From contig NZ_CP025408.1 of the NCBI RefSeq assembly GCF_002847305.1, positions 3,059,001 through 3,123,000 on the forward strand: a DNA stretch of 64,000 nt, in the 5' to 3' direction. Both the position numbers and the translations under genes were made by a program. The first letter of the stretch is position 1; the number at the start of each line of letters is the position of its first letter. The notes under the pieces are model-generated. The model made no database searches. It was given only the letters and a program-made list of their open reading frames with translations, and was not told the origin of the DNA. Below are positions 8,752 through 17,685 of this stretch, piece after piece. The stretch comes from Paracoccus tegillarcae (GTDB taxonomy: Bacteria > Pseudomonadota > Alphaproteobacteria > Rhodobacterales > Rhodobacteraceae).

Positions 8752-9175
8752 CAACATCCTTCTGCCCATCGACATAAACCAGAAGGCCAGTTGGCAACAC
8801 GCGTTGCCGGCTGCGGTGCGGCAGGCTGGTGAAAACGGCACGATCCATCTGCTTGGGATCGTGCAGGATTTCGGCAGCTCCATGGTGGCGACCTTCCTGC
8901 CCAAGGGCTATGAAAAGAAGGTGCTCGAGACGATGAAGGCGAACTTGAACGAGTTTGCCGAAGCCCATCTGAAAAATCTCGAGGGCGTCAATGTGAAAAC
9001 CCATGTCGGCCACGGGCACGTGGCCGAGACGATCCTGAAAAGCGCCAAGAAGCTGGGCGCCGATCTGATCGTCATGGGCAGTCACAAACCCGATGAACTG
9101 CGCAGCATGCTGATCAGCAGCCATGCCAACGCCGTGGTGCGCCACTCTCCGGTTTCGGTGATGGTGGTGCGCTAG
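8744..9175 (+). CDS. Universal stress protein (UspA domain)
   Basis: The 143-residue single-domain Usp has the nucleotide-binding signature near the C-terminus: DLIVMGSHKPD, then the SHANAVVRHSPVSVMVVR end. The ATG lies inside the last codons of the permease gene (8-base overlap), so the two are translationally coupled. Usp proteins encoded with TRAP transporters (TeaD is the described example) can bind ATP and modulate the transporter, so a regulatory role here is a fair inference. Confidence 0.9.
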   Translation: MHDNILLPIDINQKASWQHALPAAVRQAGENGTIHLLGIVQDFGSSMVATFLPKGYEKKVLETMKANLNEFAEAHLKNLEGVNVKTHVGHGHVAETILKSAKKLGADLIVMGSHKPDELRSMLISSHANAVVRHSPVSVMVVR

Positions 9176-9196
9176 CCGGGACTGCGATCTGGATCT

Positions 9197-9216
9197 GGCC
9201 CGGCTGTTGCCGGGCC
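9197..9216 (+). terminator. GC-rich stem-loop after the TRAP operon
   Basis: GGCCCGGC (9197-9204) and GCCGGGCC (9209-9216) form a perfect 8-bp stem with a TGTT loop, 21 bases after the Usp stop. There is no T-tract, so it may need Rho or may only protect the mRNA end. The rest of the gap to moaA shows nothing recognisable. Confidence 0.45.
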
Positions 9217-9307
9217 AACCGACGGCCCCGAAATCCTGGAAAATGTTGCGCGATGCTGCATGATCGTCTGGCTTGGCTGTCAGGCGTGCAGGTGCGTCCG
9301 GGCCTGA

Positions 9308-10315
9308 CTAGCCGCCGGTATGGCTCATGTGGCGGGTCATTTGGCCGGCGACGGTCTGGCGCGAATAGTCAAAGTCATGGCCCTTGGGTTTGCGCGTGAT
9401 CGCCTCGCGAATGGCACTGACCAAGGTTGCGTTCTCCGGGCTGGCGCGCAGCGGGGTGCGCAGATCGGCGCGATCCTCCTGGCCCAGACACATGAACAGA
9501 TCGCCGGTACAGGTGACGCGGACCCGGTTGCAGCTTTCGCAGAAATTATGCGTCAGCGGCGTGATAAAGCCGATCTTCTGGCCGGTCTCGTGCAGCTTGA
9601 CGTAGCGTGCAGGCCCGCCCGTGCGTTCGGCCAGTTCGATGAGCGTGAAACGCTCGGCCAGCCGCGCGCGCAGATCCGACAGCGGCCAGTATTGGTCCAG
9701 CCGGTCCTCTTCTTCGCCCAGTTCGCCCATGGGCATGACCTCGATGAAGGTCAGATCGTGATCCTCGTCGGCGCACCACTGGACCAGCGAGAACAGTTCA
9801 TCCTCGTTGAAACCTTTCAGCGCGACAGCGTTGATCTTGACACGCAGCCCGGCACTTTTGGCAGCCTCGATCCCCTTCAGCACCTGTGGCAGGCGGCCCC
9901 AACGGGTGATGGCGGCGAACTTGTCGGGATCAAGCGTGTCCAGCGACACGTTCACCCGCTTGACGCCGCAATCGGCCAACTCGCCGGCAAAACGGCCCAA
10001 CTGGCTGCCGTTGGTGGTCAGGGTCAATTCGTCCAGCCCGTTGCCCAGGTGGCGCGAGGCCTGCCGAAAGAACTCCATGATGCCGCGGCGCACCAGCGGT
10101 TCTCCGCCGGTGATGCGCAGCTTGCGCACGCCCAGCCCGATAAAGGTCGAGCACAGGCGATCCAGCTCTTCCAGTGTCAGCAGCTCTTTCTTGGGCAGGA
10201 ACTGCATATGCTCGGCCATGCAATAGGTGCAGCGAAAATCGCAGCGATCCGTGACCGAAACCCGAAGATAGGTGATCGGTCTTGCGAATGGGTCGATCAG
10301 TGGCGTTGTGTTCAT
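9308..10315 (-). CDS. moaA: GTP 3',8-cyclase MoaA
   Basis: The 335-residue radical SAM enzyme converts GTP to 3',8-cyclo-7,8-dihydro-GTP, the first step of molybdenum cofactor synthesis, together with MoaC. The N-terminal 4Fe-4S cluster motif CDFRCTYC has Cys25, Cys29 and Cys32. The second, C-terminal cluster is in [20 protein letters not shown]. The chain ends in the Gly-Gly tail that activates MoaA proteins. I chose the ATG at 10315 ([10 protein letters not shown]), since the longer reading adds 17 residues absent from the family. No other moa gene is adjacent. Confidence 0.96.
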   Translation of the reverse strand: MNTTPLIDPFARPITYLRVSVTDRCDFRCTYCMAEHMQFLPKKELLTLEELDRLCSTFIGLGVRKLRITGGEPLVRRGIMEFFRQASRHLGNGLDELTLTTNGSQLGRFAGELADCGVKRVNVSLDTLDPDKFAAITRWGRLPQVLKGIEAAKSAGLRVKINAVALKGFNEDELFSLVQWCADEDHDLTFIEVMPMGELGEEEDRLDQYWPLSDLRARLAERFTLIELAERTGGPARYVKLHETGQKIGFITPLTHNFCESCNRVRVTCTGDLFMCLGQEDRADLRTPLRASPENATLVSAIREAITRKPKGHDFDYSRQTVAGQMTRHMSHTGG

Positions 10316-10440
10316 ACGGACATATCTATCCCCGTGGCGGGCAAGGCACAAGCTTTTGCCGATCACGCAAGCGGCAGTGGACGGTGAGACGAGGCGTGGC
10401 TAGGCTGCCGCGCAAATTGATTTCTGGGAGAATTGTTCCA

Positions 10441-10968
10441 ATGACCCTGTTTGGCAAGACAATGATGCTTGTTCCCGCCGCTGCCCTGGCCGCCTGTACC
10501 GGGATGCACGAAGGGGCTAAGCGTCCCGAGGGCGATCCGCAGCAGGTCGCCGCCGCGGCCACCGCAGGCCCGCCGCCCACACCCGAAGAGGTCAGCGCCG
10601 CAGCAGCCATCACCCAGGCCCCGGCGCCGCGCCCGCGTGCACGTTCTACCGCCGCGCAACTGGATACGACCACGGCTGCACAGAAGGTGGCGGCCGCCGC
10701 GCCCGCCGCGAAAGCCGAGACCAAACTGGGCACCACCATCGCCTCGCTTGGCGATGTGGCCGAGCCGGGCTTTTGGATCAAGACGCCACTGGTCAAGAGC
10801 CGCGGCATCGGTCGGATCGTGAACCCGGCCAATGGCAAATCATCCAAGGTCGATCTGATCCCGCTTGACGGACCCGCCAGCGGCGGCAGCCAGCTTTCGC
10901 TGCCCGCCCTGCAATTGCTGGGTATTTCATTGACCGATCTGCCCGAGATCGAGGTTTACCGGTCCTGA
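10441..10968 (+). CDS. Putative lipoprotein of unknown function
   Basis: The 175-residue protein starts with a lipoprotein signal: a hydrophobic stretch ending in the lipobox LAAC (Cys19). An Ala/Pro-rich low-complexity linker follows (about 25-100), then a conserved C-terminal segment (about 105-175) with GFWIKTPLV, RGIGRIVNPANGK and LSLPALQLLGI. Some Rhodobacteraceae homologues carry the label D-galactarate dehydratase, which nothing here supports. A GGGAGAA ribosome binding site precedes the ATG. Its 3' end overlaps the convergent AlkD-like gene by 13 bases. Confidence 0.8.
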   Translation: MTLFGKTMMLVPAAALAACTGMHEGAKRPEGDPQQVAAAATAGPPPTPEEVSAAAAITQAPAPRPRARSTAAQLDTTTAAQKVAAAAPAAKAETKLGTTIASLGDVAEPGFWIKTPLVKSRGIGRIVNPANGKSSKVDLIPLDGPASGGSQLSLPALQLLGISLTDLPEIEVYRS

Positions 10969-11630
10969 AGCAGTCGTCCGGCCTCGCGCCGGGCAAAGGG
11001 TTTCATGCGCGCCCCGTATTCGGCCAGAAAGGTCTGAACGCGGGGTGCGTCGCGTTTGGACAGGTCGCGCAACCACCAGGCGATGGCCTTCTGAATGAAC
11101 CATTCGCGGTCATCGACCATGCTGGCGGCCCAGCCCAGAATGCGTTCGCGGCGGTCCAGATCATCGGCTTTCGGGTGGTTCATCTTGGCCCAGGGCAGGG
11201 TGCCCACCAGCGCCGCGCGTCGGGTCCACATTTGATCCGAGCCGGTCCAGCCCGCGACCTCGTCCAGCCTTGCCGGATCAGCGATCAGCCGGCGCGACGC
11301 AGCCGACATGGTCTGATCGGCAATGGCCCAGCCATCGAAATCGGGCACCCATCCCGCCAGAACCGCCCAGACTGCCCCATCATCGGAGATTCGGGCCTGT
11401 GTCAGCAGCTTGGCGGCGGCAATGCGGGCCTCGTGGATATTGCTGTCCCATAGTTGGCCGGCCAGCGCCACGCGACCGGCAATGTCGCGCTCGCTGCGCC
11501 ATTGCGCCACCAACGCCTCGATCTGCGGCACCGCGATGCCCAGATAAGGCCGCTCTGCCTTGTGATAGGCGGCCATTTGCGCGGCTTTCGCCTGGTCGGC
11601 CAGTTCTGTCAGCGCAGTCAGTTCGGTCAT
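10956..11630 (-). CDS. DNA alkylation repair protein (AlkD-like HEAT-repeat glycosylase)
   Basis: The 224-residue all-helical protein matches the AlkD/AlkC HEAT-repeat fold. Family-like segments are PYLGIAVPQIEAL, WDSNIHEARIAAAKLL, WTRRAALVGTL and EWFIQKAIAWWLRDLSKRDAPRVQTFL. The family excises bulky or positively charged N3/N7-alkylated purines without base flipping. The ATG at 11630 gives a normal N-terminus. It is a second alkylation-repair gene in this window beside the HhH glycosylase at 1.5 kb, but in a separate transcription unit. Confidence 0.87.
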   Translation of the reverse strand: MTELTALTELADQAKAAQMAAYHKAERPYLGIAVPQIEALVAQWRSERDIAGRVALAGQLWDSNIHEARIAAAKLLTQARISDDGAVWAVLAGWVPDFDGWAIADQTMSAASRRLIADPARLDEVAGWTGSDQMWTRRAALVGTLPWAKMNHPKADDLDRRERILGWAASMVDDREWFIQKAIAWWLRDLSKRDAPRVQTFLAEYGARMKPFARREAGRLLQDR

Positions 11631-11751
11631 GCTGGTCCTCCTGCCCGCGCTTCTAGAAAGCTTGCAGCCCCGCCGCAAGAAGGTGGTGGCAGCATCCGGA
11701 TGGTAGCGGTAAAAGAGCCGCAACGATCGCCGCCAAGATCAAGGAGCGCCT

Positions 11752-13083
11752 ATGTCCCACGCCAGCGAACCCCGCCCGATGACCGCCCGCCGCCGGGGTG
11801 CCTTGACCGGTGTGGCCAACGTGCCGGGTGACAAGTCGATCAGCCATCGCGCGCTGATCCTCGGTGCTCTGTCGGTAGGCGAGACCCATATTACCGGCCT
11901 GTTGGAAGGTCAGGATGTGCTGGACACCGCCAAGGCCATGGCGGCATTTGGCGCGGATGTGCAGCGCATCGGCGATGGGGAATGGCGGGTGCACGGTGTG
12001 GGCGTCGGTGGGTTCGCCGAACCGGCCGATGTCATTGATTGCGGCAATTCCGGCACCAGCGTGCGGCTGATCATGGGGGCGATGGCGACGACGCCGATCA
12101 CCGCCACCTTCACCGGCGATGCCAGCCTGTCCAAGCGACCCATGGCCCGGATCACCGATCCTCTTTCGGAATTCGGTGCGCAGATTGCCGCACGTGAGGG
12201 CGGACGGTTGCCGGTCACCATCGGCGGTGCCACCGATCCGGTGCCGCTGCGCTACAAGACGCCGGTGGCCAGCGCGCAGATCAAATCGGCGATTCTGCTG
12301 GCAGGGCTGAATGCACCTGGCGAAACCGTGGTGATCGAATCCGAACCTACGCGCGATCACTCGGAACGGATGCTGGCCGGTTTTGGCGCGACGATCCGCA
12401 CCGAGCAGACCGAAGAAGGCCATGTCATCACTTTGACCGGCCGACCGGAACTGCGGGGCCAGCCGGTCGCCGTGCCGCGCGATCCCTCTAGCGCGGCTTT
12501 CCCCGTTGCGGCGGCGCTGATCGTTCCCGGCTCCGAGATCCGGGTGCCCGGTGTCAGCCGCAATCCGACCCGCGACGGGCTATATGTGACGCTCAAGGAA
12601 ATGGGCGCCGATATTGGTTTTGAAAACCAGCGTGAAGAGGGTGGCGAGCCGGTTGCCGATCTGGTTGTGCGCCATTCGCCCCTGAGCGGCGTTGACGTGC
12701 CGGCAGACCGCGCTGCCAGCATGATTGACGAGTTTCCCATCCTGTCGGTCGTTGCAGCCTTTGCGCAGGGCAAGACGGTGATGAACGGCGTGGCCGAGCT
12801 GCGCGTCAAGGAAAGCGACCGGATCGATGCCATGGCCCGGGGGCTGGAGGCCAACGGCGTCACCATCGAGGAAACGCGCGACAGCATGACGGTTCACGGC
12901 ATGGCGAAAGTGCCGGGCGGGGCCGAGGCGGCGACGCATCTGGATCACCGTATCGCGATGGCCTTCATGGTGCTGGGGCTGGCCAGCGAAGCGCCGGTCA
13001 GCGTCGACGATGGCAGCCCGATTGAAACCTCGTTTCCCGATTTCATTTCGCTGATGCAGGGCTTGGGCGCGGATTTGGGTTAG
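11752..13083 (+). CDS. aroA: 3-phosphoshikimate 1-carboxyvinyltransferase (EPSP synthase, class II)
   Basis: The 443-residue enzyme joins phosphoenolpyruvate to shikimate 3-phosphate in the chorismate pathway. The sequence is of the Agrobacterium CP4-like class II. Marks include [16 protein letters not shown] near residue 25, [39 protein letters not shown] and [11 protein letters not shown]. In the phosphoenolpyruvate loop it has [12 protein letters not shown]4 has Ala where this protein has Gly. That Gly is the usual glyphosate-sensitive state in the family. The length is normal and nothing is truncated. Confidence 0.96.
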   Translation: MSHASEPRPMTARRRGALTGVANVPGDKSISHRALILGALSVGETHITGLLEGQDVLDTAKAMAAFGADVQRIGDGEWRVHGVGVGGFAEPADVIDCGNSGTSVRLIMGAMATTPITATFTGDASLSKRPMARITDPLSEFGAQIAAREGGRLPVTIGGATDPVPLRYKTPVASAQIKSAILLAGLNAPGETVVIESEPTRDHSERMLAGFGATIRTEQTEEGHVITLTGRPELRGQPVAVPRDPSSAAFPVAAALIVPGSEIRVPGVSRNPTRDGLYVTLKEMGADIGFENQREEGGEPVADLVVRHSPLSGVDVPADRAASMIDEFPILSVVAAFAQGKTVMNGVAELRVKESDRIDAMARGLEANGVTIEETRDSMTVHGMAKVPGGAEAATHLDHRIAMAFMVLGLASEAPVSVDDGSPIETSFPDFISLMQGLGADLG

Positions 13084-13116
13084 CGCCGGCGATCCGGTCG
13101 GCGCGTATCGCCCGGC

Positions 13117-13344
13117 TCAGTTGCCCAGCAGGATACCCAGCACAACCGCCATCAACCCGATGGTCGAGGCACCCAGTGCGGCCATGTTGATCGCCAACAC
13201 ACGCCGCATCTTTTCCTTCAGCGCCGCATCGTCCAGTCCGGCGCGGCGGGCCCTTGATACCGAGACAATGCACCAGATCAGCAGCCCGACGCCCAGCAGC
13301 GTCAGCGCCGCGCCGGCCCAGATCAGCAGATCGAAAACTGTCAT
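13117..13344 (-). CDS. Small two-TM membrane protein
   Basis: The 75-residue protein has two hydrophobic segments (about 6-30 and 50-73) separated by a basic cytoplasmic loop with RARRAGLDDAALKEKMRRVL. This organisation recurs in short conserved Rhodobacteraceae membrane proteins without a known function. It is convergent with aroA (34 bases between stops) and is expressed from the opposite strand to gapR. Confidence 0.7.
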   Translation of the reverse strand: MTVFDLLIWAGAALTLLGVGLLIWCIVSVSRARRAGLDDAALKEKMRRVLAINMAALGASTIGLMAVVLGILLGN

Positions 13345-13453
13345 CGCATCCCCCTCATTTCGCCCATGGCCCTAGCCCCGATTGCGCGGCGCGGCAAGAG
13401 CGCCTATGGCTGCGCCCCGAAAAGGCAAGAACCCAACCGGAGAGTAAAAGAAG

Positions 13454-13699
13454 ATGACCGATCCCTATAGCGTCACCGCAGACGAATTGCGCCAGTTCAT
13501 CGAGCGGATCGAACAGTTGGAAGCGGAAAAGAAGGACATCGCCGAGCAGATCAAAGAGGTCTATGCCGAGTTGAAGGGTCGCGGCTATGACAGCAAGGCG
13601 ATCCGCAAACTGGTGACGTTGCGCAAGCAGGACCCCGAAGAGCGCCAGGAAGAAGACGCGATTCTAGAGCTTTACAAGAACGCTCTCGGCATGGCGTGA
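13454..13699 (+). CDS. GapR/DUF2312 nucleoid-associated protein
   Basis: The 81-residue charged helical protein matches DUF2312. The first long helix contains ELRQFIERIEQLEAEKKDI; then come EVYAELKGRGYDSKAIRKLVTLRK and a short C-terminal helix. In Caulobacter, GapR forms a tetrameric clamp on overtwisted AT-rich DNA ahead of replication and transcription forks. A GGAGAG ribosome binding site lies 10 bases upstream of the ATG. The length and the KGRGYD(S/T)KAIRK core are typical of the family. Confidence 0.93.
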   Translation: MTDPYSVTADELRQFIERIEQLEAEKKDIAEQIKEVYAELKGRGYDSKAIRKLVTLRKQDPEERQEEDAILELYKNALGMA

Positions 13700-13806
13700 T
13701 AACGGCGGTTGTCGATTGAATCCGTCGGTTATTCGGATTGACATTGTCGACTGTTTAACTCAGTTATCAGGGCGATTGATTGGAAGTTGTCCCGAAAGGA
13801 AGCCTG
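13700..13806 (+). promoter_or_regulatory. Probable promoter/operator region of the imelysin cassette
   Basis: This AT-richer 107-base gap holds repeated elements. TTGTCGA occurs twice (13709-13715 and 13744-13750). AATCCG and CGGATT form a 6-bp inverted repeat with a 9-base spacer (13719-13739). TTGACA (13738-13743) could serve as a -35 box and is also half of an imperfect inverted repeat with TGTCGA. No element matches an iron operator (Irr, RirA or Fur) exactly, so the regulator is left open. Confidence 0.35.
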
Positions 13807-15081
13807 ATGTTCCGTGATTTGTCTGTGCGCGCGATGCTTGTAACAGGGGCATCGGCGCTTTTCGCCGCGCCCGGCCTGGCCGCCGAGCCCGAGGCCGTCT
13901 TGCAAAACTACGCCGATATTGCACAGGCCAGCTATGGTGACAGCCTGACCACTGCGACGGCTCTGCGCGAGGCGGTGGGTGCGCTGGTCGAACAGCCCTC
14001 GGAACAGGCATTGCTGGCCGCGCGGCAAGCATGGCTAGCGGCGCGGGTGCCCTATCAGCAGACCGAGGCGTTCCGCTTTGGCAATCCCATCGTCGATGAC
14101 TGGGAGGGCAGGGTGAATGCCTGGCCGCTGGACGAGGGGCTGATCGACTATGTCGACGCCTCTTACGGCGGCGCCACGGATGAGAATGATCTTGCCGCGC
14201 TGAATGTGATCGCAAACCCGGAATTCACGTTGTCCGGCGAGCAGATCGACGCCGCGACGATCACGCCTGAACTGATCCAGGACAGCCTGCACGAGGCCGG
14301 TGCGGTCGAGGCGAATGTGGCATCGGGCTATCACGCAATCGAATTCCTGCTTTGGGGTCAGGATCTGAACGGCACCGAGGCTGGCGCGGGCGAACGCCCG
14401 TGGACTGATTACGCCAGTGGCGACGATTGCACCGGCGGCAATTGCGATCGGCGCGGTCAATATCTGGTGGCAGCGACAGATCTGCTGATTGCCGATCTGG
14501 AATGGATCACCGAACAATGGGCCGCAGAGGGCGAGGCGCGCGCGGCCGTGACCGCCGATCCGCAAGCCGGACTGTCGGCCATGCTGACCGGGATGGGCAG
14601 TCTGTCATATGGCGAAATGGCCGGCGAACGGATGCGGCTTGGCCTGATGCTGAACGACCCCGAGGAAGAGCATGACTGTTTCTCGGACAACACCGCGAAC
14701 AGCCACTATTATGACGGGCTGGGCATCCAGAATGTCTATCTTGGCAGCTATACCCGCGTGGATGGCAGCACGGTCAGCGGCCCCTCGCTGTCCGAACTGG
14801 TGGTTGCCGCTGATCCGGCTGTGGATGAGCAATTGCGCGCCGAACTGGATGCGAGTGTCGCGGCGCTGGACGCGCTGCGTCAGGCAGCCGAGAACGGGTT
14901 GGCCTATGATCAGATGCTGGCACGCGGCAATGCCGAGGGCGAAAAATTGATCATGGCAGCGGTGGACGGTCTGGTCACGCAGACCCGCTCGATCGAGCGT
15001 GCAGTGACGGCGCTGGATCTGGGCAATGTCGATCTGGAAGGGTCCGACAGTCTGGATAATCCCGAGGCCGTGTTCCAGTAG
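13807..15081 (+). CDS. Imelysin family periplasmic protein (IrpA-like)
   Basis: The 424-residue protein has a signal peptide (about 1-22, cleavage after LAA) and the imelysin (peptidase M75) domain. The family motif GxHxxE is present as GYHAIE at residues 174-179, followed by FLLWGQDLNG. A Cys pair occurs at DDCTGGNCD. Imelysins such as IrpA and IcmP are iron-regulated periplasmic or lipoproteins that bind metal; peptidase activity is doubtful. It heads a four-gene cassette and lies 12 bases upstream of the di-heme oxidoreductase. The ATG at 13807 follows AAAGGAAG. Confidence 0.9.
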   Translation: MFRDLSVRAMLVTGASALFAAPGLAAEPEAVLQNYADIAQASYGDSLTTATALREAVGALVEQPSEQALLAARQAWLAARVPYQQTEAFRFGNPIVDDWEGRVNAWPLDEGLIDYVDASYGGATDENDLAALNVIANPEFTLSGEQIDAATITPELIQDSLHEAGAVEANVASGYHAIEFLLWGQDLNGTEAGAGERPWTDYASGDDCTGGNCDRRGQYLVAATDLLIADLEWITEQWAAEGEARAAVTADPQAGLSAMLTGMGSLSYGEMAGERMRLGLMLNDPEEEHDCFSDNTANSHYYDGLGIQNVYLGSYTRVDGSTVSGPSLSELVVAADPAVDEQLRAELDASVAALDALRQAAENGLAYDQMLARGNAEGEKLIMAAVDGLVTQTRSIERAVTALDLGNVDLEGSDSLDNPEAVFQ

Positions 15082-15093
15082 ACAGGACTGATC

Positions 15094-16677
15094 TTGGCGC
15101 CACGTCACGGATATAAACAGGCAGCGGCGCTGATCGCGATTGGTCTGCTGCTTGTCGCGCCGACTGGTGCGCTGGCCCAGCCGATCAGTGACGATCTGGC
15201 CGTCGACCCGCATCTTGCCATTGTCCCGCGCAGTGAGGACGAGGTTGCGCGGATCCGCAACGCGACCGAACCGACCACCGATTTCAGTGCGCCGGAACCG
15301 TTTGAGGCCAATCCCGGCGGTGCCGCAACGGTGCGCGCCACTGGCACAGCCGACGCGTTTTCCTTGCCCTCGGCCAATCTGGCATTCGAGGATGAGTTGC
15401 GGTTCAAGGTCGGCAATGGCCTGTTCCGAAAGCTGTGGGTGTCCTCGCCTTCCTCGACATTGGCATCGGATGGGTTGGGGCCCATGTTCAACGCGCGCGG
15501 TTGCCAGTCCTGTCACCTCAAGGACGGGCGCGGTCAGCCGCCTGCGACCGCCGACACAACCGCGCTGTCGATGCTGATGCGGCTCTCTGTACCCGTGGCC
15601 GGGGATGCGGCCCTGGACGAGGTGGCCGAATATCTGGCTGGCCGGGATGACACGCCCCCGCAGCCAGTTGTCCCGCATCCGGTCTATGGCAGCCAGTTGC
15701 AGCCCTTGGCGACACCGGGCCAGACCCCGGAGGGCCGGATCGCGGTTGATTGGACCGAAGAACCCGTTGCCTTTCCTGATGGTCAAACCGCCAGCCTGCT
15801 GCGGCCCGAATGGCGGATCGAAAATCCGCATTTCGGCCCTCTGGGCGATGATGTGATGCTCAGCCCCCGGATCGCGCCGCAGATGATCGGACTGGGACTG
15901 GTCGAGGCCATACCGGCCGCTGAAATCCTTTCGGGCGAAGACCCCGAGGATGCTGATGGCGATGGGATTTCGGGTCGCGCAGCAGTGGTGCACAGCCCGG
16001 AATTTGACCGCATGATGCTGGGTCGCTTTGGCCTCAAGGCCGGGGCTGCGACCATTCGCGAACAATCTGCCGCCGCATTTTCGGGCGATATGGGCATCTC
16101 ATCGCCGCTGTTTCCCGATCCATGGGGCGAATGCAGCCCAAGCCAGGCGAAATGTCGTGCCGGACCGCATGGCGACGGCGATGCACGCGGAACAGAGATC
16201 GACGAGGAAGGGCTGTCGCTGGTCAGCTTCTACGCCCGAAACCTCGCGGTTCCGGCGCGCCGCAGCGTTGATGATCCTCAGGTTCTGGCCGGCAAGCAGC
16301 TGTTTTATGACATCGGTTGCGTCGCCTGCCACCGACCGAAATTCGTGACGCATCGCCTGTCAGATCGCGCCGAACAAAGCTTTCAACTGATCTGGCCCTA
16401 TTCCGATTTTCTGCTCCATGACATGGGCGAGGGACTGGCCGACAACCGCCCCGAGCACCGCGCGACGGGCCAAGAATGGCGCACGCCGCCGTTGTGGGGG
16501 ATCGGGTTGACCGAACAGGTCAGCGGGCATACCCGCTTTCTTCACGACGGTCGTGCGCGTAACCTGACCGAAGCAATTCTGTGGCATGGCGGCGAGGCAG
16601 AGGCCGCGCGTGACGGTTTCGTCAGCCTGTCGGCCCGGGATCGCGCGACGCTGATCCGTTTTCTGGAAAGCCTGTGA
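15094..16677 (+). CDS. Di-heme c-type oxidoreductase (DUF1111, 'thiol oxidoreductase')
   Basis: The 527-residue secreted protein has a signal peptide (about 1-28) and two CxxCH heme c attachment sites: CQSCH at 137-141 and CVACH at 409-413. The fold resembles di-heme cytochrome c peroxidases (MauG/BthA relatives). Database names call it thiol oxidoreductase without biochemical proof. Other family blocks are GRFGLKAG and TPPLWGIGLT. The start is TTG at 15094. Its stop overlaps the ATG of the second imelysin (TGATG), so the genes are coupled. In this setting it may oxidise iron or a metal ligand. Confidence 0.9.
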   Translation: MAPRHGYKQAAALIAIGLLLVAPTGALAQPISDDLAVDPHLAIVPRSEDEVARIRNATEPTTDFSAPEPFEANPGGAATVRATGTADAFSLPSANLAFEDELRFKVGNGLFRKLWVSSPSSTLASDGLGPMFNARGCQSCHLKDGRGQPPATADTTALSMLMRLSVPVAGDAALDEVAEYLAGRDDTPPQPVVPHPVYGSQLQPLATPGQTPEGRIAVDWTEEPVAFPDGQTASLLRPEWRIENPHFGPLGDDVMLSPRIAPQMIGLGLVEAIPAAEILSGEDPEDADGDGISGRAAVVHSPEFDRMMLGRFGLKAGAATIREQSAAAFSGDMGISSPLFPDPWGECSPSQAKCRAGPHGDGDARGTEIDEEGLSLVSFYARNLAVPARRSVDDPQVLAGKQLFYDIGCVACHRPKFVTHRLSDRAEQSFQLIWPYSDFLLHDMGEGLADNRPEHRATGQEWRTPPLWGIGLTEQVSGHTRFLHDGRARNLTEAILWHGGEAEAARDGFVSLSARDRATLIRFLESL

Positions 16678-17684
16678 TGACCCCGATAAAGACCATGATC
16701 TTCGCAACCAGCCTGTCGCTGCTGGCCGGCGGCACCGCGATTGCCGATGTCGCGCAGGCGGTGCAGGACCAGATCCTGCCCGGACTGAGTGATTTTGCTG
16801 ATGCCACTCTGGATCTGGCGGATGTGGCCGTGACGGATTGCGATGTCGCGGCGATCCAGCCCGCCTATGATAGGGCTTTTGATGCATGGTTGCAGATTGG
16901 CCATTTGCGGCTTGGGCCGGCTGAGACGGCCGTGATTTCCATTGCGTTCTGGCCCGACAAACGTGGAACGACGCCGCGCGCCTTGGCGCAAATGATCGCC
17001 GATCGCGACCCGATTGCTGAGGCTGCCGCTGACTACGCACAGGCATCGGCTGCCGCGCGCGGCTTTTTCGCGCTGGATGCGCTGCTGTTCGATGAGGCGC
17101 TGTCGGTGGACGAAGACGAACCTGCGATGGCCTATCGCTGCGGTTTGATTGCAACGGTGGCCGCCGATCTTGCCGCGCAGGCGGATCAGTTGGACCGGGA
17201 CTGGCGCGACGGTTTTGGCCAAACGCTGACGACCGCCGGTCAGCCCGAGAATGCCGTTTATCTGGCCCCAGAAGAGGCGATGCAGGCGCTGTATACCCAG
17301 CTGATGGCCGGGTTGGAATTCACAGCCGATCAGCGGCTTGGCCGGCCATTGGACAGTTTCGATCAGCCGCATCCGCGCCGGGCCGAGGCTTGGCGTTCAG
17401 CGCGATCACTGCCCAATATCCGCGCCTCACTGGAAGGGCAACGGGCGCTGGCCGCCGCTTTGTCTGATGCGCCGATCCCGGTGACGCAGGCGGCCTTTGA
17501 CGCAGCTTTCGCGGCGGCTGACAGGGTCGTCGATCCCGGGTTTCAGGACATTACCGACGCTCAGGCCTGGTTTCGCCTCGATGTGCTGCGCCAACGTGTG
17601 CAGGCCGTTCGCACTGCGGTCGAGGCCGAACTGGGCGCCGCGCTCGGCGTCTCGGCGGGGTTCAATTCAGCGGATGGGGATTGA
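16677..17684 (+). CDS. Second imelysin family protein
   Basis: The 335-residue protein has a signal peptide (about 1-22, ending IAD) and a divergent imelysin domain with FDAWLQIGHLRLGP and AFWPDKRGTTPRAL. The second imelysin of such cassettes is shorter than the first and lacks an obvious GxHxxE, as here. The ATG at 16677 overlaps the upstream stop; the GTG three bases earlier is an alternative. It follows the di-heme protein directly and precedes the DUF1513 gene by one base. Confidence 0.87.
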   Translation: MTPIKTMIFATSLSLLAGGTAIADVAQAVQDQILPGLSDFADATLDLADVAVTDCDVAAIQPAYDRAFDAWLQIGHLRLGPAETAVISIAFWPDKRGTTPRALAQMIADRDPIAEAAADYAQASAAARGFFALDALLFDEALSVDEDEPAMAYRCGLIATVAADLAAQADQLDRDWRDGFGQTLTTAGQPENAVYLAPEEAMQALYTQLMAGLEFTADQRLGRPLDSFDQPHPRRAEAWRSARSLPNIRASLEGQRALAAALSDAPIPVTQAAFDAAFAAADRVVDPGFQDITDAQAWFRLDVLRQRVQAVRTAVEAELGAALGVSAGFNSADGD

Positions 17685-17685
17685 G

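Noticed and set aside
14605..16065. Long open frame on the minus strand opposite the imelysin/di-heme genes
   Set aside because: The high GC content makes long antisense frames common. Its product has no domain and is rich in Arg, Gln and His, while the plus-strand frames encode clear families.
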